Position numbers and translations under genes: made by a program. Positions 1 through 12,180 of a stretch of 60,000 nt of DNA are shown piece after piece. This DNA comes from Membranipora membranacea. Taxonomy: Eukaryota; Bryozoa; Gymnolaemata; Cheilostomatida; Membraniporidae. The notes under the pieces are model-generated. The model worked only from the letters and a program-made list of their open reading frames with translations, made no database searches and was not told the DNA's origin. Each line of letters begins with the position of its first letter. Position 1 is the first letter of the stretch. The DNA lies in assembly GCA_914767715.1 (NCBI GenBank), contig OU612065.1, positions 14,944,001 through 15,004,000 on the forward strand. The letters run 5' to 3'.

Positions 1-913
1 AAATATGTACGGGCATGATTCGAATTTTTCATACTGATAAAATCTAAGAATGCCATGGGAATCAGGCCCCAAAAACGATTGGTCTCTTATTACACTACTA
101 TATGATTGTAGTCAGACAGAGGCTATGAAGCTGTCAGCTATGGCATAATAAGCTTCTGGAATATATACATGTCACCAAGTGAAACATTGCCAACCATCAA
201 ATATCTGAACTGTGTTTGTACTTGCTGCGAAATTTCAGACATGTGAAATATGATATGAAACATTTGGACCCACGACTTGAGAGTAATCAAATGCGATTTT
301 CGACATTTGTAACTCAATCAGTATAATTATATGAGAGGTTTAGATGTGTTTTGTTTATAACATAAGTATGATTCTTATTTTCCCATCGTTGATAGTGAGG
401 AATTTTAAGAATCTGTCTGTGTTCTGTCTACGTTCTTGATTATGTACTCTAATAGCCGAGTACCTGGTAACAATATTTGGCTACAATCAACTTCTGGCAT
501 CAAAGCTGCCAGCCTTGTGACATACCAAACAAAGTTATTTATAGAGATCACTTTGATATGCTGGCTTGTTACCAATTCTTTGATATTTTTCATTAATTTT
601 TTTCTAAAACTGTCGTTTGAATAGAAGTACAATGTCTTTTATCTTGTATATTGTTACAAAGTCACAGACCACAAATGAAAAGAGCACCGGTACGTTGACA
701 CTGTACCAAGATATGACATCTTGGGCAAAGAACCCCCGAATCCTATGATAATTATTAAAGTGATTTTAAAACCACAGATGAATTATTTGTTTAGAGTAAT
801 GATTACTATGTGTTCTCGATGTGGTTTTGACTACATGATTTCAGGATCGATAAAAATTACACAAGTGTTTGATGACTGGTTTGTTGTCATGTTGTTTGGT
901 CGATTGTTTACAG
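1..913. other. AT-rich flank upstream of the UROS exons
   Basis: The N-terminal half of UROS should lie here or left of the window. I see no exon with the family's FTSPRAV or VVG..TA motifs. Open frames are short and occur on both strands, as expected for noncoding AT-rich DNA. Confidence 0.4.
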
Positions 914-2728
914 CTCGGGATGATCTAAGTTTGCGATGCCGAGGCTCCGAGACTGGGAATGCTGAAGCTCTGGTTACTAAAATATGCTCAGGTGAATCAT
1001 GAACAGTAGATGAGGATGGCGCCTGATATTTCAAACGAATATGAACCTGGCTGTAATGTGAAATACTTTAAAACCAGATACATCTAAGAAAATTATTATA
1101 TTCTTGTTGAGTGTGATCCATTCAGCTAAACCAATTTTACATAATAGTTCTCATAAAAAAATTCCAGAATTACAGGTTTTCTCGAGCTGTTAACCTTTCT
1201 TTTCTGTGACTGACTCTTTGAAGCAGATATTTTCTGTAGCCTTAGGGTAGGTCAAGAGTTTACCACGAAGTTGTGACTTTCTCACTTTTCAAAGGTTTGA
1301 AATTTTTATCTCCAATTACCACATCATTTTGATTCCATAGGGGTTAGCACAGGCTTTCACTTGATGACTCAAAATGACAATCCTTCCTGTTTTCTTTCAA
1401 AAAAACATTCCAACAAATTTCGACAAATTGCCAAAGAGTTAATAAGTCACGCCATACTGAAATGACAAGATTTTTTCCCCAAAGCATGTGTGCACGTTTT
1501 TCAATATTAGATTATCAAATACTGTAATGCTGTAAAACCAGTGAGTATTATTTGATCCTGTGTCCCTCCCACATAGTTTGGTCAAAACTGCAGTGTGTAA
1601 GCCAAGTACTGGAATTTGCAACATGGTCCTGTCTTCTATTTTTAGAAATGCAACCGGAGCTGCTTACTACACTTAAATTTTTGTATCCCAAAACATCTTT
1701 GAAGACGATTGATCTAACAGGAAACCTCAGGAATCATGGTAAAATAAGCTGAAAAACATGTTCTAGTAATGGATATGTGTGCGTAGTGAGTGTCCATTTC
1801 AAAACAGCATCAAGGGATGAGATATTCTCAGCATCAGCATGACAGAGCGTGCAAGGCGGGCAGCTTTTCCCATTTTTTGTTTTGTCTGCCGATGGAAAAA
1901 TGTGAAAATTATTTGACATTGGATCATCAATACATTGATTCACATTACAGTATACCTGAAGATGGACTTTGAATCAAATTGCACAGGCATATACCTGAAA
2001 CAGGAAATTTGGTTTTCAACATCGGCCAACGCATTGTACTTTCTACATCCAAAAATTTACACATTCAATGCTCTAGCCACACACAATATCATTTGTGTGA
2101 TACCAGAGACTATAGTCTGTCTTAATACTACGCTTTCATAATGATTACAGTAGAGGTCCAGTTAATCTCAAACTTATAGCGAGAATAATAAATTTCAAGG
2201 AAAATGTCAATTTTTTCCAGCAAGTGTTGTTTTGTTGTTTGAGACTTACTACAACTTCTGTCATTGAAGGTTGTGATGTCGACGAAATTGAGGTATACTG
2301 TACAACACCGGATAAAGACTTTGATGAGAATATACAGAGAAAGTTCTCCTGGCTCTCAGAACAAAGCTCATGTGTAAGTATAGGTTATGAGTATACCATA
2401 GACATAACTCTCTGCATCAGATCTACTATCTAAATTTTTTGGACAAGAACTAGTCACAATGACGTTAATTGGCCTGTTTTGGTTTTCACTTTTTTGCTTT
2501 TTTTCTCTTAATCCCAGTCACCAATATTATTAATCATATTCACTCAAGTGAGACCATTCACAGTTCTGATATTATAGTATATACATTCACTTCCTCATGC
2601 TATTTAGCTTAGTTGATGTTATACTATTCCTATAGATGGTGTATGTGGTATTCTTCTCACCATCAGGGGTGGAATTCTGTCTGCAGAAGGTCCAGTCTTA
2701 CTTCTCTAAATTATCTGAAAACCTCCAG
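914..2728 (+). CDS. UROS: Uroporphyrinogen-III synthase, internal exons (partial gene model)
   Basis: UROS cyclises hydroxymethylbilane to uroporphyrinogen III in cytosolic haem synthesis. Four exons join in one phase: 914-991, 1646-1738, 2225-2373 and 2636-2728. The first reads GSETGNAEALVTKICS, which resembles the family's conserved GNAE..A..IC stretch. The second ends in GNLRNH, at the place of the family's CGNL motif. The third has DEIEVYCTTPD, matching the 'I..Y.T' strand. The fourth has VVFFSPSGVEFCL, matching the FFSPSG segment. Each exon has an AG acceptor and GT donor, and the phases agree at every junction. The third exon starts at the second AG of a CAGCAAG pair, because the first would bring in a stop. 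About 12 extra residues precede GNLRNH. The N-terminal exons and the last exon (usually 'IGPTTA..') were not found, so the ends are open. Identity is fairly sure; the exact borders are less so. Confidence 0.62.
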
Positions 2729-5586
2729 GTTAGTTCATGTAGATTGTAGAGTTTCAGGTAACTCAATTTTCATTCATTGGATACCAGATCAAAATACCAA
2801 CTCTTAGTTTGATGGCATAGAGCAACCGCCCCAATACGCTTTGGCTAGAAAATTTAGAAGAACCAAGTTCATTCTTATGAAACCTCAGGCTGCTCATACA
2901 TTTGTGGGACAACCCACTGCATCCAACAACAACTTGCATGTCTCTGTAAAACTCTGAATCTATCCCTCCTGATTACATCGGTGGTGGATTTATGCTCACT
3001 AACACAGATATATCACTGAATGTCTCTGTAAAGTCAGATGGCATGGCTCACCACCACTGTTGTGAGCCCTAGTGTCAAAATTGCCACATCAAATATGTAG
3101 TGCCCATGAAAGGTTAAGGGCTCAAACTCTGTCAGTGCGATGTTTGTTGCATTCGGTATGAAATCACCATCAGTGGGTAGTGGAGCGCGTAGCAGCAAAG
3201 TTTGAGCGAAGATCATATGTTTTATAAAACAGGACCATTTACACGCCATGGTTATTTGTAGATCAAGCATGATCTAATTTGCCTGCATTTAGGTTTTGAG
3301 CCACCAACTCACCAGCAGAATGGAAATGACTGGACTGCGGACAAATTAGAAAAGAACTTATTCTAGGTTATTTGAGGGAAGAAATCAAATCTTATAAATT
3401 ATACAGTTATTCCTGAGCAGGCTGTCTGCATTGGGTGGCCTTGGAGGCCGGCCCATACTAGGCAAATCAAGCTTATCTAAGTAGCTCCCCTCTCCATATT
3501 CTCAGTTAGATGTGATGGTTAGAGCTAGACGATGTATGGCACAACCCTCCATGCATCAATTCTTCATATCTGACAAAAAATAAAACCATAAAAAATCATC
3601 ATGGCATGGCATACTCCTCATCGACAAGTAGGGCTTTCCTAATCAATTGATACATAAACTTGACTATTATGATTTGATGAGAGCAATGAATTACTATAGG
3701 TGTGCAGACTCACTGCATTGTTCAAAGAAAATTTGGTGTTTCGAAATAATAAATTTCCTTTTCTGCCTTTTCTTCTTTTGCCAGAAGATTTCTTTATTCA
3801 TGCCTACGTAGATTATGTATAACTTTGATATTACAATAAGAACCGATGCGAAAAGGCCCCTGTACTGCAACTGACGAAGGCTTTGGTTGGCCCGCTTTAT
3901 CTCATTGATAAATAAGTCAAATATAATTAGCTGCCAAAACTCAGTTACGTGTTTTTTGATAGACGCCCAAAATACCTACATATTAATTATTATTACACTG
4001 TTACTACCAATTTGCACTTTATTTTGGCACAAACAAACTTTAGCAAAAGCGTGTGCTCAGCTTTTACAAGCAGCCTTCTGCTCAGATTTTATTCACCCCA
4101 ACACACTATCAATGAGTGAGTTAAGTTATGATATATTTTGATTTGATGGTACATTGTCTGAGATATAAATCCAGGGTTAGACAAGCTTGCCTCCTTCCCA
4201 TTACCCGCAAGATTTCCAGGTCATCTACAGTCTGCTCATATTAACAAACTTATGAAATATAGAACATCTTCTCAGACTATATGATAAAAGTAATTACACC
4301 GAATTCAATCTGTGTCCATCATTCACATTTTCACATGAATATATAATTTGAATGCTAACAGGTGAGACCATGGCTAGTCTATGAGTCTGCAGTGCTGATG
4401 ACCCAGGGCCAGACCCTATCAATTATACTCCAGGGGAAATGATATACCAATCTATATTATTGAAAACAGTTCAATGATGGCTGTCTAATGAAGCTCCCAG
4501 TAGGACCGTATAGACTGTGCAGCGCTCAAGCCAGAATTTATTTATCCCCAGGCCATTATCCTTCGCCGCAATGTCAGGCCAAGTGCCCCCTGCCCTTACC
4601 TGACTACCGCTGCCGTGTACTTCTGTCTATGGCTCTGACGTGTAATAGCTCTGATGTGTGTACCTATCATATGTATAGCTCTGATGTCTATATATTTGTA
4701 TTGGTGCTGCAGTGTCTAAAATTGTTTCTCATGTAACCAACTGTCGCCAGAGATAATCATATCAAACAGTGTTTTCACCAGAATATAATTAGGTGAGCTA
4801 AGACTCCTTTGCCAAAATTGATTTTGGTTAAAGTGATTTCAGGAGAGCTATTAGATATTGCTTCGAAGAAATTATGAAAGATTGTGCAGCTTTTGATGAT
4901 TTTTTCTAGATGAGTCATAAATGAGTACGTTAATTTGGTGGATTTTCTAGACTTGTATACGTGACCCAAAGTTTTGTATCTAAAGATCTCTCAATTAACC
5001 CGTCTGCGTCTTCTTTAGAAGTAGATCAGTTCACAAAATTTGGGACAATTTTCATTGAAGTAAATAATTGCTTGTTGATGTGTGATTATGTAACGTCTAT
5101 CTGATTCACCGACTGATTTGAAACGAAGCCTAAATTGGACATATTTACAGCTGATTCTAAGTTAAGCAAGAACAGTGTTTAAATGTCACTTTCTATGTTG
5201 TTTATACTTTTGTTAGAAAACAACAACCACATGAATTAAAATTTCATTCACCGCTGATCGAGCTCAAGTTTTATTACCTGACCTCTGGATGAACTTGTAC
5301 CTGTCATTTTTTGGTCTAAATTATTTTTTCGTTTTGCGTCTCACCAGCAAAATGCTGAAAATTGTAACCTAACTATCAAAAATATATTTTGCTGCTGAGA
5401 ACTAGATGCGTATGAAACCATAATAACCATTCCAATTATCATGTGCCAAGAGTAACCTCTTCATAATGAAAGATTTAACTTATTACCAATAATAATTATT
5501 ATTTGGGAGTTGTATGCTCGTTAAAATTGAGTTCCTATAGGTATTAATTCTGCGCTGACATGAAATGCACTAAGTTTCAGACTTAC
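2729..5586. other. Unassigned stretch, probably UROS intron or 3' region
   Basis: The last UROS exon should be here. The only candidate is near 4489, where an open frame reads LPVGPYRLCS and then PSPQ. It resembles the family's terminal GPTTA...SPTPQ only loosely. Around 4628-4690 a unit similar to TAGCTCTGATGTGT recurs imperfectly three times. No other gene is visible. Confidence 0.4.
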
Positions 5587-5964
5587 GTTGGGTCTTCCAA
5601 TTCTGATACAAAACTTGCTCAATAATTTACTTCTCACTGCTTTGTCATTCACAGCAAGAATTTCCTGTTTCAATCTCATTTGAAAGGAACAGACGCATGA
5701 TTTTGTACTTTCAAGGCACTGCTTTTTTTTATAACTGATTAGCACCATGTGATGTTAGTCCTTGCACATAAATTTAAGAGAAAGTCTGGCAAAAAATTGA
5801 CAGTGTTGGGAAATAACTTTGTTTAGCAGCTGAAAAGCCTGTTTTTGAGCAAGCATAACACTCGCATACTAACATAACTATATTTCTTATACTCACCATA
5901 GAATATTGACTGTGGATGATTTCGACTAAACTATGACGCAAGTGTCGTGGGTGAGATGGTCCAC
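5587..5964 (-). CDS. Two in-phase candidate exons of an unidentified minus-strand gene
   Basis: Reading down the minus strand, exon 5964-5897 follows a TGCTCTCAG acceptor, encodes GPSHPRHLRHSLVEIIHS and ends at a perfect GTGAGT donor. Exon 5664-5587 follows a TTGAAACAG acceptor, encodes EILAVNDKAVRSKLLSKF and ends at a perfect GTAAGT donor. Both junctions are phase 0, so the two join without a break. The residue make-up is that of a soluble helical protein. I do not recognise the family and found no flanking exons, start or stop. It could be a chance pairing or a pseudogene. Confidence 0.33.
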
Positions 5965-8900
5965 CTGAGAGCACTTGCCCAGTTATTTTAAGCGACGTAA
6001 ACACATATAAATGGTCTAAATGGATCCCGAGTATCTTTACAAAAATTAAAAAAGAGATTTATGAAGAGCATCACTGTACGGTATGATGTGCCATGTGCAC
6101 TTATAGGGGTGCAGGTTGATACAAACATCTAATTGTTACAAAAATAACAGCAGTTACCTCTCCACTTTTGCTGATTAATTTAACGTCTGATGTCTGCAAT
6201 CATCTTAATCTATTTATACGTTTCTTAATTGACTGATAAATCATTATGATCAAAGAGAATACCGCAGTCAAAAGTAAATTGACAACTGCCGATGCTTGTC
6301 AACTACAAAAGTGATCTTAAAAAGTGTTCTTAAAAACATAATGTGGCCAAGCTGGGCACCGGCACCAATCTAGAGCCCAATATCTTTTGCTGCCTGTCAT
6401 TGTTACCAAACCTACCAACTGTCTTCCCAAGCATGGTGATATTGTGTTGAGCAGATGGACAAGCGGAAACGGAATCAATTGGCGACATGATTTTGAGTTT
6501 ATATCACCAAGAAGCCCTACACCGCCAGCCTTGTTAGCTTGCAACACAGTGATGAGCTTTCATCATGTGGATTTTCTTTTCATTTGACGTAATTGCTTCA
6601 TTTGGAATTTAAATATTATTATACATGTTCAAGTTTAAGATTTCAAGTACACTTGAGCTCCATGCAGTTTATTTTACGGGTTAAATTGTACACAGCACTT
6701 TCATTGATGGTAATCCACAGCTCCTGAATGACCAATGCTGAAACTTCTTTGTACAATCTATGACACAATGAGTGCTCCTATATTTGTATGCAGTTTTCAT
6801 CAAACCTCGATACAGCCCATAATCTCCAATCCTCAACCATTTTATTGTGGCAGCGTTTCTATTATACTAAAACCATTATCTAGGATTTCGAGTGTCGTTA
6901 TACAGACACGGGTGTTTTATCTGAAAATTATAATATTGTTATATCATTATAGCCTAAACAAGATGGAACTTATTTTGTTACTCTGATATTGCCTGCGTAC
7001 ATAGATTCACTATCACCTTGACAAGCCTTGACTGAGTTTCTCTTTAAATCGATTAAAATTTTGGGAAGATTTTCCCACCGCAGTATACCGTATTGCCCAA
7101 TGGTAACTCGCTGATTGAGAGAGCACCTGTTAACTAGCTTTCATCAGATGATGCCATTCTTGCTGGATATTGCTAGCATGAGCTGTTGACAAACATGATT
7201 CATCAAACACTGAATGGTTATTTGATCATTGCAGTATATAGCAGTAGGACCGAGTACAAGTGCTGAGCTAAGAAAATGTGGAACGGATAAGCATCTAGTT
7301 CTAGCCAAACCTAACGCTCAATCTCTAGTAGATTGCTTACGGGAGTCTGCAAGGACTTGTGGGAGTACAAAGTAACCTGAAGGCGGTCTGAGAGAGGTTG
7401 GTTTATAATTAATGTAATGAATTTATTGCTCTCTGATAGTGTAAGTCTTGTTTGTGTATGGGAAATTACAAAATAAATTTTGGTAAAATAACTTCTGGAA
7501 AAATAACGAAGAGTTCTAATAAATGTAACACTAACACGCCAAGGTATCCTGAGTTGAAATTAAAAATGGTTCTATGAACCAAGTGTTAACTTTGTTGTTG
7601 GTTCTGCATCATCCTGAATTTAGTACAATGATTAGTTTGATTAGTATATATATGCCAGGGCCGTGTTATCGAAAACAACTGAGGCCTGTTTTCTGATGCT
7701 GAGCCTGGCTATGATGATTTCTAGTGATTTCTGAATTATGATAATTATTATCAAGAATAAGGCTACGTTTGATAATTGGTAAATGTGTTTGTTCCCAAGA
7801 TTTGAGATATGCTGACAGGCGGTTTGTCTTATCTCATTGGCATACTCTAGGTTAGAGAACGGGACTGAGGTACAGCGCCAGAGCTTTGTTTGATTTTAAA
7901 GGATTTGGCCTTTGTGGTGGTATTGTATTATTATATTTGGCATCATTTTTATCATAAGCGATAGATGAAATTCCACACTAACTGGTCGGTAATAAATTAA
8001 TGTTAATTTTGGTTGATATAATTAACCATAACATGTTGTTCAATGCTTAATGTGGTTATTGAATCAGACTTGTGCCTTGGTGGAATGCCTCTCCGGCTGC
8101 CGATAACGCCCTGTTTGACCGCGTGACCAGCAGCAGAAAAGTACATGTCTGCATAGGAGGCTCGTATGGGGATTTATACGCTGCATGTTAAGGCCTTTTG
8201 AAGGTGACAACGAATACTTATTCATCAGCCTCCATGAGACATTGTTTTGAGTTCTGGATGTCACACAGTAGCTGTTGTATAAGAGGGACTTCTATTGTTT
8301 GGGAAATGGATTTTTTATATGCAATACTTTTATGTGTCAGACTTCTACCCTCATGCATAAATTAAACGTTGTTTCAACACTCTACTGTGGCTTAGGTTAG
8401 ACAAATCTGGTTCAAGCCAAAAAAATATTTGTCAAAATATGAAGTTGTCTGCTCTTATTAAGCTGGTTTGTCCTGCGCAAAAGATAGGTTATAATATAAA
8501 TATAGCAATGTGGCTGGCGGCAAAAATTAATTATGAATGAAAGTACAACAAACGAATATTATATTAAAGTAATAAAATTAACGCTGCAATTTGCGCAGTA
8601 AGATAGCCCCGCTGCTGCTTCTCTACAAACTTTGCGCCTGATTAACAAGTTATTTTGTTGATTTGAATACAGCATTCTTGTCTTATGAAAAAAACTTTTG
8701 ATGTGTGCATAAATGATATTGGCATATGTTTTTCCCTTGCAATGTGCATACCTGGTTTTCTAGGCATTGGGCTGAATGATGAGCCGGTTATTAGCGTGTG
8801 GGAAACACCCACCCATCCAGTCAGTAATAGATATATGTATGCAGCGTTGGAATTTTGTTGCAAAGTTTGCTAGTTGCTGAAACCAGGTTCAATGAACAGA

Positions 8901-10488
8901 AAGGTAATAATTATAGCATTAAAATACCTCACCAAACATGCCTGAAAGAAAAAAACGTGACAGAAGACTTAAGAAATATGGTACTATATGCTGACTTGGA
9001 CATGAAAAATCCTCGGAGATTTCAACGATAACATACATGATACATTCCTATTAACTGTGGAACAGTCCTTTCTAATTGTTTGCCTGTATTGAATAACTAG
9101 TTGTTTTGTTGTATAAATCTTTGTTGCGAGGTCTAGTCATAGTCTAGCCTGATTGAAATCGACAACATCAGCGCCACGCGTCCATCGAACAACCGAAGGG
9201 TTTATGATAATATGCCTGAGTTTGGGGGCGGCTGCAGTACTTTTATGGGTTCGGGTATAACCTCTGGTAATTAATATTGTTCTGAACTAAATCCGCTGTT
9301 TACCTGCACCTCATCAATGTTAATTATTTCATTGCTATCAATAATATTGTTATGCTGTTGTCCACAGCTTAGCCTCCCTAGACAGGCGTTTCTTTTTCTT
9401 GTCCATACCAGGTTTCTCACTTTATATCCTGACACCGTCTGCTGTTATTCCTCTGACAGTTAGCTGCTAGCATAGAACACAATGTGTGTCACATTAATGC
9501 CGTGTAGGTGCTGAAGGTGCCCTTTGATACATATATTTTGACGGCACTACTCTATGATGCTGTTAACCTGTGTGAATGTATGAATCTATGGGATGGTGGG
9601 AACTATTCTGTCAGGTCATGAAATCTCTGCAATTTTGTGTCATTTAACTGCGAAATCTCTTAAGAGAGGTCATAGCCATATTTCCAACATTGACAGGTAG
9701 AATACTAGGTGGGTTGGGGCTAACATTTGACAAGGGGACTACCCGCTATTTTTTCTATCTTGCTCCAACCCATAAGATGTTTAGGATTATATAAATCTAC
9801 TTGGCTAATGGGAGCCAGCAGTCAGCAGTCAGCCCGCATAGTAGGCGCACATTGACTAAATAATATTTTGTCCCATATATTTATTTTGGTTAATTAAAAG
9901 TCAAATTATGTTTATTTTCACACCCGTTTGGAGAATCACCAAAAGCAACAAGTGGTTTTAGTGAGATAATACAAGGTGTTGTAATGGGTCATGTGACTTC
10001 AGCTGGCCTTGCCTGGTTAGTATCAGCCGATTACAGCCCGTGTGATGACACTATCTTTGAATGGAAAATTTGAAGTGTACAGTATTCAAAGGGCACAAAT
10101 TTTCAGATACCTTTGCAAAAACCTACAATAATGTATTATTTGAGCCAATTCTACACACTACCAGGATTTTATTTATCGGCAGACTTGAGAATTGATAAGC
10201 TCTCTCTGTAGAACTTTATTAAGTGATAGCTGCAGCTGAAAGGAGAGTATTGAGTGAGAAATAGCTCATATCGGTACTGTTTAGTGTGCTGAAGACATTG
10301 TAATGTTTACAATTTGGGACAAAAAAATTCTCATAGATGTAAACAGATCACGACTTTGATTACTCCGATTGTCAAACTCATTGCGATTTTGGATTACTAT
10401 GCAGCTGAATGTTTGAGTGATCTACTTCCCATTGATCATCTAGTGTGGATTAAAATCACAGCTGCATGGCTTAATTGATGCCAGGAGA
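5965..10488. other. Long noncoding-looking AT-rich stretch
   Basis: Nothing here is supported as a gene. Open frames are all under about 85 codons, lack paired splice sites and have no family motif. A small CpG-containing patch at 8080-8200 is open on the minus strand but is not recognisable as protein. Confidence 0.5.
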
Positions 10489-11098
10489 CTAAGTGTTGCT
10501 GAATGGAAGAAGGTTAGTGCAGGTATCTATGATCTGGTCGGCGGTGGTGGTTTTAGCAATTTTATGTCTCCGCTTCATTTTCCTGTGTAAACTTGAAGGT
10601 TTCTCATTATATTGCCCAATTGTCAAGTGAATTTCGTTTCCATTTGATGAGCCCTCATCTTCCTGTCTATTCAAGATGGAAATTGAAAACTGAGACAAAT
10701 CCTTACCTAGCATAGCCACTGAGATAATCTTGTGTATGTTGGAATAATTTGTTCTGAATTTCAGTTGGGATATTTTCATAATTCTCATGCATTTTTATCA
10801 CTGTTCTAAATTAGGAAACCATTCCGTTGAGGTCTTACTCATTTCTGGTTTACATAAACCACAAATTGGCCAAAATCACGTCATATTTGTCACCAACTGC
10901 TTAATGGTTGTGCACGTGGCCCGAGGAGGTGTTGTAATGTTGATATTGCTTTGTGTACTGTTGACTTTACGCACTGAAATATTGGGTGTGTATGGAGGGA
11001 GAACTCTTGATAACCTTCCTTTTGTGGCGCTTGCTTTCTTTGGATCTCTGCTAAAACTGACTGTGGGTGGACATTCAGTCTCAAGGGCAAATTCAATT
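10489..11098 (-). CDS. 3' exons of an unidentified minus-strand gene
   Basis: Three exons splice in one continuous frame to a stop. Exon 11098-10894 follows a CTTTGCAG acceptor and encodes a low-complexity, Ser/Thr/Pro/Asn-rich stretch containing SRDPKKASATKGRLSRVLPP. Exon 10753-10707 encodes LFQHTQDYLSGYAR and ends at GTAAGG. Exon 10666-10489 begins QEDEGSSNGNEIHLTIGQ, continues into the basic stretch HRKMKRRHKIAK and stops at TAG. All three junction phases agree, which is unlikely by chance over roughly 143 codons. The product looks largely disordered with a basic C-terminal patch, possibly nuclear, but no function can be assigned. A possible first exon at about 12155-12070 starts MIKPEKALQHRRRSILLVES, though its junction to these exons is unresolved. 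Confidence 0.4.
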
Positions 11099-12180
11099 CT
11101 GCAAAGTCATATTCTAAGTAATGATAACAAATAACCTTCATATCAATGATTTTCACATCCGTTATAAATTGAGGAATCACTTGGTATTTCACAGCAGCGG
11201 CAGCGGAAGTAGAGCAGTAACGTACTTCCTACTCTATCTGCTTTCATCACTATCTCATCTCTACTCCCTCCGTCTGAATATCACCCCCACCTCGAATGTT
11301 CCGCTCTTTCGTAATATCGATTCTTTGTCTAAGGAATTTTTTATTTCTATCTTACAGATTAAAAACCTATCACAATTTCAGATAATTTGCAGCTACAGTG
11401 TAATATAAAAAGTCGTAAATGCTCTCACAGTAATTACAAAGCCGATAATAAAGCGCTGCGCTGTCATACGATACAGCAAGATGGGATAGAAAAGGCCTAT
11501 ACTGTAACGTTGTATTCGATCAGTGATTTCTTGTGTTATGATCACGAGACGAGACTTGGTGCTATATTATATCGAGCAGTGTTGTGTACGCTGACATTCT
11601 CATCGACAATTGACTTAATGTTGGTCATAGCAGCCAGCGGACAACGAACAGCACTAAAGGCCTTGCGAGGTGCTTGAATGGACAGGCGTACACAAACGTA
11701 TACAAACTCTTCTCCTTCGACGACTCGCAGTCAGGATAATTAGCTAGATTTCCTAACACTTAATTCTGTCGATTTACAGGTACGTCCCACCTATGCAAAC
11801 ACTCGACCACCTCACCCCCACCTACATCGCTTCAATCACCATGGTAATCTCGATCGTACTACTCGCCCAATACCATCCCATATTCTGCCTCTCAACACTC
11901 CCTATAATTTTGTTATTTTGTTATATTTCTGTTAAAATTCCATGTTAACACGTCATGAGATTACCATCTTGGCTTGCTAATTCTCACTTCAGCATAAGGT
12001 TTCTCACACTTGTTTGCATCGTACTTTATCGGAATGTGTTGCATTTGGCATTTCGTTGCTACTACTACCATCGCCTGGTTGTTGATTTTGAGGACACAGA
12101 TTCGACTAACAATATTGAACGACGTCTGTGTTGCAATGCTTTCTCAGGCTTTATCATTTGGTGGGAGACGTAAGTAAAGT
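11099..12180. other. CpG-richer patch, possible 5' region of the minus-strand candidate gene
   Basis: CpG is more frequent here than in the surrounding DNA, and both strands hold open frames. On the plus strand 11387-11677 is open for 96 codons with a hydrophobic C-terminal half. On the minus strand 11690-11530 reads KAFSAVRCPLAAMTNIK and 12155-12070 reads MIKPEKALQHRRRSILL. I cannot choose a strand or build a consistent transcript. Confidence 0.3.

Noticed and set aside
4488-4736. Possible last UROS exon (VGPYRLCS ... PSPQ)
   Set aside because: Only GP and P-x-P match the expected terminus, the acceptor is weak, and the rest of the frame does not resemble the family.
6387-6587. Plus-strand frame with LPKHGDIVLSRWTS, reminiscent of an S1/exosome CSL4 'GD.V..KVTS' strand
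   Set aside because: Similarity covers only about a dozen residues, no neighbouring exon supports it, and both strands are open.
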